Below, one piece after another: positions 1 through 6,205 of a stretch of DNA of 6,205 nucleotides (its first letter is position 1; every line of letters begins with the position of its first letter). Under the pieces are notes generated by a model that was not told the DNA's origin, made no database searches, and was given only the letters and a program-made list of their open reading frames with translations. The stretch is from Alphaproteobacteria bacterium (GTDB lineage: Bacteria; Pseudomonadota; Alphaproteobacteria; RS24). The stretch covers positions 1-6,205 of the forward strand of contig JAPPQG010000080.1 in assembly GCA_028816945.1 (NCBI GenBank), read 5' to 3'. The translations under genes and the position numbers were made by a program.

Positions 1-3000
1 AACGCGTGTGTGTAGCTGATGCAGTTGCATTAGATGAGCCTCTCTTGGCGTTTGATGCAAAACGGGGCGGGCTTGTTTTATCTGGCACAAAATTATCTAT
101 TGAAAAAAATAATGAAACGCATTTGCTTATTGAAAATTTTTCTATTAGTGCTAGCCCCGAAGCTGTTTTAGATAAATTTATTTTTGCCCCGCATACATTA
201 GAAGCAGAAAATGTCACAGCCATTTTTTTAGCTGAAAATATACAACGCACAGGACAGATTGCTATTCAAACAGAAGATAAAGTAGAAACAGCGAATGAAT
301 TTGACCCCGCCGCCGCTTTTTCTGCATTGCAAAACCGCTTAGCACAAACACATTTCATCGGCAGGGGGCGCGATTATTTGGACTATTTACAAACAATCAA
401 ATTGCCGAATGTAACATTAGCCTTTCGCGATTATAATGATAAGGACGATAAAATATGGCACTCGGCAGGCTCTTATATTTTATTTGATAGGCTGAATGAC
501 AAAATCAATGCCAACCTCCACTTTGAATTACATAGTGGGCGTGAGCGTAGCGTGCTAGAATTTACATTAAGCCAACCTTTTGCTGAATCGGGTGAGGCTT
601 TATTGCGTGTCAATAATATCCGCCTTTCAACTTTGGGGCTTTTCTTGCCTAATCTGCCCTTTTTGGCACAGGCCGATGTGCCTGTGAATGGGGCGATTGC
701 CTTTTTCACAAATGCCGAAGGGGCGTTTATCGCTGGGGCAACAGACTTTCAATTATCCAAAGGCACAATACAAATTGGCGATGAGGTTTTAGCTGTGCGC
801 ACGGCTAAAATGCAAGCCAAAGTCGATTTTGTCTCTAATAATGCGGCTGTTGAGACGATTGATTTTCATATTGGGCCACACAAAGGCAAATTGCAGGGCA
901 GTGTCGATTTTGACTTAAACGCCCAAAACCAGCTTATATTGATGGATGGCCGCCTTTCGGCCGAAGAAATGAATCTTGCCCTTTCTAAAACGGGCGATGT
1001 GTTTAACCCTGATAATCTCGAACTTGGCTTTGAAATTGACCTGATAGAGGAAAGGCTTGATTTAACCCGTGTTGAATTTACAAGCGGTGGTGGCTTATTT
1101 AGTTTTGGCAGTGAAATTACTTATAATGACCCGACTCTGCCAATCATATTGTCTGGCGAAGTTAAAAATCTCCCCGCTGATGGGCTGAAAAAACTTTGGC
1201 CTTCAACCATTGCCCGCGGTGTGCATGATTGGTTTAATAAAAACATTCACGGCGGGCTTATGTCTGTTGGTACATTAAACATGCAAACCAGTATTGCGGC
1301 TTTGCGTGACCTTAAAAAGGGAATTGCTTTGCCTAGTCAGGCTCTCGATTTTGTCATTGAGGCAGAAAATGCTGAAATACATTATTATAAAGACTTGCCC
1401 CCCGCCCGTAATGTGACCGTGCAACTTGTCCTCGCGGGTAACAGATTTGATGCCTATATTAAACGCGGCGAAGTGATAGCCCCCGATAATAGTATTATTT
1501 CCATTAAAGACGGCAAATTTTCGGCGCCCGATTTCCATATTCGCGGCAATGACGGACAAATTGAGATAGCGTTGGAAGGGCGCATATCGGCTTTTTTACA
1601 AATGCTTGATTTGCCCGACCTCAATTTATTGCAAAGATTCAAATTAGACTCAGATATTATAGACGGCTATGCAAACGGCAATTTGCAAATATCCGTACCG
1701 CTCACCCGCCGCCTGCCTAAACAGGTTTTTTATAATCGCATTAGAGTAGATGTGGATGCGCAATTTATTGATTTTGCTTTGCGCGACAAGTTCAAAAATT
1801 ACAAAATTGACGGCAAGCAAATTGACTTTAAGCTGAACCGTGAACAATTTCATGCCGAGGGGGAAATTCGCCTAAATAATGTGCCATTCAAAATAGATTG
1901 GCTTGAATATTTCTCCCCAACACAATCGCCACGCACCATTATAAGCCTTGATGCTGTGCTAGATGAAAAGCAATTTGCTAATTTAAGTCTAAATTGGCCG
2001 TCTCGCCATATTCGCGGTCCCGTGCCAACGCGTGTTGAGTTGCGGGGGAAATTGGAGGCGTTTGACCTTTTATCCTTGCGGGCGGATTTAACGCAAGCGC
2101 AAGTTAATATGAGTCCCATTGCTTATGATAAGCCCGTTGGCGAAGCGGCTAGTGTAGAATTGGATTTGCGCTTTATAAATAAAAATCAACTCGTTGCCTT
2201 TGATATGGCGATTGAAAATGAGAATGTAAATATTAAAGCCGCATTAGAATTCGATAATCAATTATTAACAGCCCTGCATATTGCGCCTTTGCAAATTCCC
2301 AATGCTTATGATGCAGAGATTCATTTAACACAAAATAATGGTGCAAGACAGTTGCGCATTATAGGCAAGCAGTTTGATATATCCCGCATGCTGAAAAGCC
2401 AAGAATTTGGCGCCGTCGAGGTCGAAAAAAGTGAAAAAGGCGAAAAAGGGGTCAAAAAACCGCCCCCAGCTGAAACTGACAAAGAAAAACGCGACAACGC
2501 ATTTAGCCTAACCAATATGCTTGGTGAAAATATCGATATTAAAATTGCCATTGACCGTGCGGCCGCCAATAATGGCATTATCTTGAACGGGCTGAAAGGC
2601 GAACTCATCCGCCGCGATGCGCATTTTGAGAGAGTCTTTGTGAATGCAGAATTTGCCGATGAAAGCCCGTTCGATTTTCAACTCGTGCGTGAAAACGCAA
2701 AAACGCGTTATTTATCCCTAAATGTGCCGATTGCGGAACATTTTTTCAAGGGTATTGATAGGATTGCAGGTATGAAAGGGGGGCGGCTATTGCTGCTTGG
2801 TGAAATTGAGGATGGCGCACAGGTGACAGGTAATGGGCGGCTTTATGTTGCCGATTTTAATGTGCGCGATGTGCCGACTTTGGCAAAAATTTTATCGCTT
2901 GGCTCACTCACAGGCATAGCCGATACATTAACGGGGGAGGGGATTGCTTTCCGCCAAGCTGAGATTCGCTATCGTTTTAACGAGCAATTATTTGAAATTG

Positions 3001-3344
3001 AGGATATGCGTATCAATGGCCCGGCGGTTGGCTTGACATTAGAGGGGATTATTGACCGCCGCGCCGACCATATTTATATGGATGGTACGCTTGTGCCTGC
3101 TTATGGTATCAATTCTTTTCTTGGCAAGATACCGCTAATTGGGTCGCTCTTTTCTGGTGGCAGGGGCGGCGGGCTGCTTGGCCTGTCTTATAATGTAGAG
3201 GGCGCGCTTGACGACCCTGAAGTAAAAGTTAATCCGCTCTCATTATTTACGCCGGGCTTTTTGCGCAACATTTTCAAATTGCGCCTCTTCGGCCCGAAAA
3301 TGCCTAAAAATGTGCGGTCATTCGGGGATAGCCGCGTGCAATAG
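1..3344 (+). CDS. AsmA/YhdP-like large envelope protein, 5' partial
   Basis: This is the C-terminal ~1,113 codons of a very long protein of the AsmA/YhdP (DUF3971) type. Family members are anchored in the inner membrane by one N-terminal helix and form a long beta-rich periplasmic groove; E. coli YhdP and TamB are implicated in moving phospholipid to the outer membrane. The reading frame is open to the left edge. The first possible start (GTG at 6) is followed directly by mature-type sequence with no signal or membrane helix, so the true start lies upstream. Visible features, numbered from that GTG: repetitive amphipathic beta-strand sequence throughout; a YhdP-like segment at about 398-417 (WPSTIARGVHDWFNKN followed by HGG); a Lys/Glu/Pro-rich charged linker at about 804-834; and the AsmA-type C-terminus at about 1039-1092 (LGKIPLIGSLF, a Gly-rich turn, then YNVEGALDDPEVKVNPLS). 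It ends at TAG 3342-3344, convergent with tyrS. The family call is firm; the transport role is inferred from homologues. Confidence 0.85.
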   Translation, partial: RVCVADAVALDEPLLAFDAKRGGLVLSGTKLSIEKNNETHLLIENFSISASPEAVLDKFIFAPHTLEAENVTAIFLAENIQRTGQIAIQTEDKVETANEFDPAAAFSALQNRLAQTHFIGRGRDYLDYLQTIKLPNVTLAFRDYNDKDDKIWHSAGSYILFDRLNDKINANLHFELHSGRERSVLEFTLSQPFAESGEALLRVNNIRLSTLGLFLPNLPFLAQADVPVNGAIAFFTNAEGAFIAGATDFQLSKGTIQIGDEVLAVRTAKMQAKVDFVSNNAAVETIDFHIGPHKGKLQGSVDFDLNAQNQLILMDGRLSAEEMNLALSKTGDVFNPDNLELGFEIDLIEERLDLTRVEFTSGGGLFSFGSEITYNDPTLPIILSGEVKNLPADGLKKLWPSTIARGVHDWFNKNIHGGLMSVGTLNMQTSIAALRDLKKGIALPSQALDFVIEAENAEIHYYKDLPPARNVTVQLVLAGNRFDAYIKRGEVIAPDNSIISIKDGKFSAPDFHIRGNDGQIEIALEGRISAFLQMLDLPDLNLLQRFKLDSDIIDGYANGNLQISVPLTRRLPKQVFYNRIRVDVDAQFIDFALRDKFKNYKIDGKQIDFKLNREQFHAEGEIRLNNVPFKIDWLEYFSPTQSPRTIISLDAVLDEKQFANLSLNWPSRHIRGPVPTRVELRGKLEAFDLLSLRADLTQAQVNMSPIAYDKPVGEAASVELDLRFINKNQLVAFDMAIENENVNIKAALEFDNQLLTALHIAPLQIPNAYDAEIHLTQNNGARQLRIIGKQFDISRMLKSQEFGAVEVEKSEKGEKGVKKPPPAETDKEKRDNAFSLTNMLGENIDIKIAIDRAAANNGIILNGLKGELIRRDAHFERVFVNAEFADESPFDFQLVRENAKTRYLSLNVPIAEHFFKGIDRIAGMKGGRLLLLGEIEDGAQVTGNGRLYVADFNVRDVPTLAKILSLGSLTGIADTLTGEGIAFRQAEIRYRFNEQLFEIEDMRINGPAVGLTLEGIIDRRADHIYMDGTLVPAYGINSFLGKIPLIGSLFSGGRGGGLLGLSYNVEGALDDPEVKVNPLSLFTPGFLRNIFKLRLFGPKMPKNVRSFGDSRVQ

Positions 3345-3348
3345 GCAA

Positions 3349-3402
3349 TAATAGTAATAGTAATAGCCATAGCCATAGCCATAGCCATAGCATAGTTAAT
3401 AG
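3349..3402. repeat. Hexanucleotide microsatellite (TAATAG/CCATAG) after the AsmA-like gene
   Basis: Positions 3349-3366 are three exact TAATAG units and 3367-3390 are four exact CCATAG units, all in one six-base register. A shortened CATAG (3391-3395) and a TTAATAG (3396-3402) follow, and CCATG comes next. The array begins five bases after the stop codon of the upstream gene and fills about half of the 116-bp gap between two convergent genes. The two unit types share the ATAG core and differ at the first two bases, as expected if one block arose from the other by mutation and slippage. The period is a multiple of three, so copy-number changes would not shift any reading frame. The rest of the gap (3403-3460) holds no recognisable gene and no convincing terminator. 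Confidence 0.93.
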
Positions 3403-3460
3403 CCATGTTGTTTCTCATACTATGTTAGCTGCCCGCCCGCTTGTTGCGTGCGGTTGGTGG

Positions 3461-4729
3461 TTAAGGTTTAAGCAGGATATGGCGTTTTTTGCCTGCTGAT
3501 AATTTAATTGTGCCATTTTCTGTGACATGCGCTTGGGTGAGTTGCAATTTACTATCGGTAATTATTTTGTCATTCACCTTTGCGCCGCGCCCTTCGACCA
3601 TGCGCCGTGCCTCCCTATTTGATGCGGCTAGGCCAGCAAGGACAAAGGCTTCTAACACGCCAAGCCCATTGGCAAATTGTTCGGGGGGAATGGGGACAGT
3701 CGGCAAATCGGCACTTGCTGTGCCTGTTTCAAATGTATCTTGTGCTGTTTTGGCGGCTTTTTCTGCTGCTGTGCGTCCGTGTGCGAGGGCGGTGGCTTCG
3801 GTCGCAAGTATTTTTTTTGCTTCATTGCGTTCCGCCCCTTCTAGGGTTTCCAAGCGGGCAATTTCAGACAAGGGCAATTCGGTAAAGAGACGCAAAAAGC
3901 GCCCAACATCATTATCTTCTGTATTGCGCCAAAATTGCCAATAATCCCACACAGACAACATGGCTTCATTCAGCCAGACAGCACCTTGTGCGGTTTTCCC
4001 CATTTTTGCACCAGAAGCGGTTGTCAATAAAGCCGTTGTTAGCCCATAAAGGGGTGGCGGCGCTTGTTGCGCGGTCGCCCCGATACGCCGCGCCAACTCA
4101 ATCCCATTGACAATATTGCCCCATTGGTCCGACCCGCCCATTTGCAAAATGCAATTATAACGGCGATTGAGTTCTAAAAAATCATAAGCCTGCAAAATCA
4201 TATAATTAAATTCGAGGAAAGTAAGCGGTTGCTCTCGTTCAAGGCGCAATTTGACCGAATCAAAACTCAACATGCGGTTGATAGAAAAATGCCGCCCATA
4301 ATCGCGCAGAAAATCAATATAATTTAAGCCCGCAAGCCATTCATTATTGTCAATCATAATGGCACTTGTTGGCTGTTTGCCGAATGTCAAAAACCGCTCA
4401 AAAATGGTTTGAATTGTTTGTTTATTTTGCGCAATCTGTGCTTCGGTGAGTAATTGGCGGGTTTCATCCCGTCCAGACGGGTCGCCAATTTTTGTTGTGC
4501 CACCGCCAATAACAATAATCGGGCGGTGGCCGCTTTGTTGCAATTTGCGCAACATCATAATGGAAATTAAATTGCCAACATGCAGGCTAGGCGCCGTGCA
4601 GTCATAGCCAATATAGGCGGTGATTATGCCCTTTTTGGCTTGCCTATCGAGACCTGTTGCATCCGTGCATTGCTGAATATAGCCGCGTGCGGCCATAAGA
4701 GAGAGGAAATCTGATTCAAAATCTGCCAT
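3461..4729 (-). CDS. tyrS: Tyrosyl-tRNA synthetase
   Basis: This cytoplasmic class I aminoacyl-tRNA synthetase activates tyrosine with ATP and charges tRNA-Tyr. The 422-residue length is normal for bacterial TyrRS. The Rossmann catalytic domain shows the YIGYD tyrosine-pocket segment (39-43), the HIGH-type signature as PSLHVGN (47-53), IGDPSGR (81-87), the YMILQAYDF segment (176-184) with conserved Tyr, Gln and Asp, GGSDQWGN (198-205) and the KMSKS-type loop as KMGKT (242-246). A C-terminal S4-like RNA-binding domain spans about 354-418 and includes SNREARRMV and KVNDKIITD. The ATG at 4729 gives the usual N-terminus ([23 protein letters not shown] region). The bases just upstream are pyrimidine-rich and lack a clear Shine-Dalgarno sequence. 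The gene is divergent from anmK and convergent with the AsmA-like gene, so it is probably transcribed alone. All key motifs are intact. Confidence 0.98.
   Translation of the reverse strand: MADFESDFLSLMAARGYIQQCTDATGLDRQAKKGIITAYIGYDCTAPSLHVGNLISIMMLRKLQQSGHRPIIVIGGGTTKIGDPSGRDETRQLLTEAQIAQNKQTIQTIFERFLTFGKQPTSAIMIDNNEWLAGLNYIDFLRDYGRHFSINRMLSFDSVKLRLEREQPLTFLEFNYMILQAYDFLELNRRYNCILQMGGSDQWGNIVNGIELARRIGATAQQAPPPLYGLTTALLTTASGAKMGKTAQGAVWLNEAMLSVWDYWQFWRNTEDNDVGRFLRLFTELPLSEIARLETLEGAERNEAKKILATEATALAHGRTAAEKAAKTAQDTFETGTASADLPTVPIPPEQFANGLGVLEAFVLAGLAASNREARRMVEGRGAKVNDKIITDSKLQLTQAHVTENGTIKLSAGKKRHILLKP
4452..4490. repeat. Nested inverted repeat inside tyrS
   Basis: The outer arms AATTGGCG (4452-4459) and CGCCAATT (4483-4490) are perfect 8-bp reverse complements separated by 23 bases. 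Inside lies a second perfect pair, CCCGTC (4468-4473) and GACGGG (4476-4481), with two bases between. On the tyrS strand the element covers codons for the conserved IGDPSGR segment and the residues just after it. The symmetry is directly visible; any RNA-folding role is inference, and constraint from the conserved peptide may explain part of it. Confidence 0.6.
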
Positions 4730-4808
4730 GATTAGTAGGCGTAAAATAAGATAAGGTTCAGGTCAATAGCATATATTATGGCTTAATAAAGATATAGGGG
4801 CAAATGTT
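4730..4808. promoter_or_regulatory. Divergent tyrS/anmK control region
   Basis: This AT-rich 79-bp gap must hold the promoters of both divergent genes unless they start inside coding sequence. For anmK a -10-like TATATT lies at 4772-4777, but no good -35 sits at the right distance upstream. For tyrS, reading leftward, a -35-like TTGACC lies at 4766-4761. The hexamer 17 bases further on (TACGCC, 4743-4738) is a poor -10, and the better -10-like TATTTT (4748-4743) is only 12 bases from it. No T-box or other riboswitch structure was recognised, and no operator palindrome stands out. The assignment as a promoter region rests mainly on gene orientation. Confidence 0.45.
4796..4800 (+). promoter_or_regulatory. 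Ribosome binding site of anmK
   Basis: AGGGG ends eight bases before the ATG at 4809, a normal Shine-Dalgarno distance. It supports this ATG over the out-of-frame ATG at 4804, which is only three bases from the motif. Confidence 0.7.
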
Positions 4809-5966
4809 ATGAGTAAGGATTTTGTTGCCATTGGGCTTATGAGTGGCACTTCGTTAGATGGGATAGATATTGCCCTTTTGACGACCAATGGGGAAGCCCG
4901 TATAGCGTTTGGCGCAAGTGCCACCTATGCCTATCAAACAGCAGATAAAGAGATTTTGCGGGCGGCATTAGCGGCCGCGCCCGATTGGTCGCCTAATCAA
5001 CCCATGCCTAAAAACATTGCCCATGCGCATGGCTTGGTGACAGAACGCCATATAGAAACAGTGCAGGCTTTTTTAGCCGCGCAAAACATGACAGCAGGCG
5101 ATATTGATTTGCTAGGCTTGCATGGACAAACGATTTTACATGCGCCGGCTTGCGCCCGCACAGTGCAAATTGGCGATGGCGCGCGGCTTGCCAAACAAAC
5201 AGGCATTGATGTTGTGGCAGATTTTCGTTCAGCCGATATGAAAGCGGGCGGGCAGGGTGCGCCCTTAACGCCGCTTTATCATGCTGCGCTTGGCGAAAAA
5301 TTCGCCGCGCAAAATGCAAAATCAATCCCCTATCCATTGGCTGTGCTTAATCTAGGCGGGGTTGGCAATGTCACTTTTATCGGGCGGGACAAAAAACTAT
5401 TAGGCTTTGATACAGGCCCCGCCAATGCACTCATTGATGATTGGGTGCGCCAACATACAAAGGCAGATTACGATCATAATGGCGCGCTAGCCGCAAAAGG
5501 CACAATCGACAATGAGAGACTCGCCCAATTATTAGACAATGACTATTTTGCCTTGCCGCCGCCAAAATCGCTTGACCGTTTTGATTTTACGCTTGATTTA
5601 ATGCATGCCAAGCCTGCCCTATCGCCTGTCATGTCAGTTGCCGATGGGGCAGCCACGCTAACAGATTTTACCGCCTGTGCGGTGGCGCAAGCCGTGCCAC
5701 ATTTCCCTGAACCGCCCGCCCTGTGGGTTGTTTGCGGTGGCGGGAGACATAATCAAACGCTTATGCAGGCATTAGCAACTCATTTGAATCTGTCATTAGG
5801 CGAAAATCTTGTGACGGCTGAACAAGCAGGCTGGCCGGGTGATGAATTAGAAGCGCAGGCTTTTGCATGGCTTGCTGTGCGCGCCCATTTGGGCTTGCCT
5901 TTGACTATGCCGACAATCACAGGCTGCACCGCGCCAACAACAGGCGGGATATTTTTTAGCAAATAA
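4809..5966 (+). CDS. anmK: Anhydro-N-acetylmuramic acid kinase
   Basis: AnmK cleaves and phosphorylates 1,6-anhydro-N-acetylmuramic acid with ATP to give MurNAc-6-phosphate, a cytoplasmic step of peptidoglycan recycling. The 385 residues cover the whole family length of about 360-390. The N-terminal nucleotide-binding motif GLMSGTSLDGID is at 9-20, LGLHGQT follows near 101-107, DFRSADMKAGGQGAPLTPLY is at 138-157, FDTGPAN at 200-206, the CGGGRHN nucleotide-binding loop at 309-315, and GDELEAQAFAWLA at 344-356. Asp201 and Glu348 probably correspond to catalytic Asp182 and Glu326 of the Pseudomonas enzyme; this is inferred from motif context and similar spacing, not from an alignment. The start has a good ribosome binding site and the usual N-terminus. 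The gene stands alone on its strand, divergent from tyrS; anmK lies near tyrS in other proteobacteria too. No sign of damage is seen. Confidence 0.97.
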   Translation: MSKDFVAIGLMSGTSLDGIDIALLTTNGEARIAFGASATYAYQTADKEILRAALAAAPDWSPNQPMPKNIAHAHGLVTERHIETVQAFLAAQNMTAGDIDLLGLHGQTILHAPACARTVQIGDGARLAKQTGIDVVADFRSADMKAGGQGAPLTPLYHAALGEKFAAQNAKSIPYPLAVLNLGGVGNVTFIGRDKKLLGFDTGPANALIDDWVRQHTKADYDHNGALAAKGTIDNERLAQLLDNDYFALPPPKSLDRFDFTLDLMHAKPALSPVMSVADGAATLTDFTACAVAQAVPHFPEPPALWVVCGGGRHNQTLMQALATHLNLSLGENLVTAEQAGWPGDELEAQAFAWLAVRAHLGLPLTMPTITGCTAPTTGGIFFSK

Positions 5967-5990
5967 ATAATTATATTTAGGGGCGCGCCA

Positions 5991-6205
5991 TTATTCGGCT
6001 TCGCTAAATCGCTCGTCCAAATAGGCATTAACAAGTGCATCTAATTTATCGATATGATTATCATAAAAATGATTCGCCCCAGCGATATTTTTATATCTAA
6101 TGTCAATATCTTCTTGCATTTGCAAATGCCCGACCATTTCCATAATGTTGTCACGCAGAGCAATTTTATCTTGATCACCATGTGTGATAAGACCAGATGC
6201 TGGAC
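5991..6205 (-). CDS. Alpha/beta hydrolase of COG2945 type, C-terminal part only
   Basis: The last 70 codons of a gene that starts beyond the right edge; the stop (TTA on the plus strand) is at 5991-5993. The translated end contains SGLITHGDQDKI, typical of the strand and loop carrying the acid residue of an alpha/beta hydrolase, and GANHFYDNHIDKL, whose His is the expected catalytic histidine. It finishes in a helix, ALVNAYLDERF. The pairing of HGD.D with GANHF and the helical tail resembles the small (~210-220 residue) COG2945 hydrolases, so roughly a third of the protein is visible. The nucleophile motif (GxSxG) lies outside the window. The substrate is unknown, and other small hydrolase families share this C-terminal pattern. 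It is convergent with anmK, with 24 bp between the stop codons. Confidence 0.8.
   Translation of the reverse strand, partial: PASGLITHGDQDKIALRDNIMEMVGHLQMQEDIDIRYKNIAGANHFYDNHIDKLDALVNAYLDERFSEAE

Noticed and set aside
6..8. GTG at position 6 as the true start of the AsmA-like protein
   Set aside because: The frame is open to the window edge and the expected N-terminal membrane anchor is absent, so this is an internal Val codon of a longer gene.
3188..3418. Minus-strand open frame of 76 codons with a Met-Ala / Ile-Thr dipeptide stretch
   Set aside because: The dipeptides are only the hexamer array read on the other strand, and the rest is antisense to the conserved C-terminus of the AsmA-like protein. 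There is no ribosome binding site or family resemblance.
3437..3453. Possible terminator hairpin (CCGC with GCGG, nine-base loop) after tyrS
   Set aside because: The stem is only four base pairs with a large loop and no T-run follows in either direction.
3489..3944. Plus-strand open frames of 151 and 101 codons inside tyrS
   Set aside because: Both are antisense to the well-conserved C-terminal half of TyrRS, have low-complexity composition and show no start signals.
4997..5337. Two long minus-strand open frames inside anmK
   Set aside because: They are antisense shadows of a fully conserved kinase gene and their translations resemble no known protein.
5964..5979. Six-base-pair inverted repeat TAAATA/TATTTA overlapping the anmK stop, considered as a bidirectional terminator
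   Set aside because: The stem is made only of A and T, so it is too weak to act as an intrinsic terminator, and AT-rich spacers produce such symmetry by chance.
5982..5989. Eight-base palindrome GGCGCGCC between anmK and the hydrolase
   Set aside because: A single short GC palindrome with no second copy or conserved context seen; probably chance, although it is the only GC-rich block in that gap.

Overview
The window looks like ordinary chromosomal DNA of an alphaproteobacterium with modest GC (mid-40s percent by eye). It carries four protein genes in strictly alternating orientation, so no two of them can share a simple operon. The assignment rests on the style of the proteins: a TyrRS with a KMGKT signature, a long AsmA/YhdP-like protein beside tyrS, and a COG2945-type hydrolase. 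No rRNA, tRNA, CRISPR array, insertion sequence or phage gene was seen.

Layout. (1) 1-3344, plus strand: the 3' part (about 1,110 codons) of a very large AsmA/YhdP-type envelope protein whose N-terminus and membrane anchor lie outside the window. (2) 3345-3460: a convergent intergenic gap holding a hexanucleotide microsatellite, three TAATAG and four CCATAG units plus degenerate copies, starting five bases after the stop codon. (3) 3461-4729, minus strand: complete tyrS, tyrosyl-tRNA synthetase. (4) 4730-4808: a 79-bp divergent control region. (5) 4809-5966, plus strand: complete anmK, anhydro-N-acetylmuramic acid kinase of murein recycling. (6) 5991-6205, minus strand: the last 70 codons of an alpha/beta hydrolase that starts beyond the right edge.

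Functionally the window combines envelope lipid homeostasis (AsmA-like protein), translation (tyrS) and recycling of cell-wall sugar (anmK). The closeness of tyrS and anmK recurs in other proteobacteria, but no direct biochemical link is implied. I do not see a new multi-gene system. The most unusual items are the in-frame hexamer array just past the stop of the large envelope gene, which would add a 16-residue Ile/Ala/Val tail on readthrough before a second TAG, and a nested inverted repeat inside tyrS.
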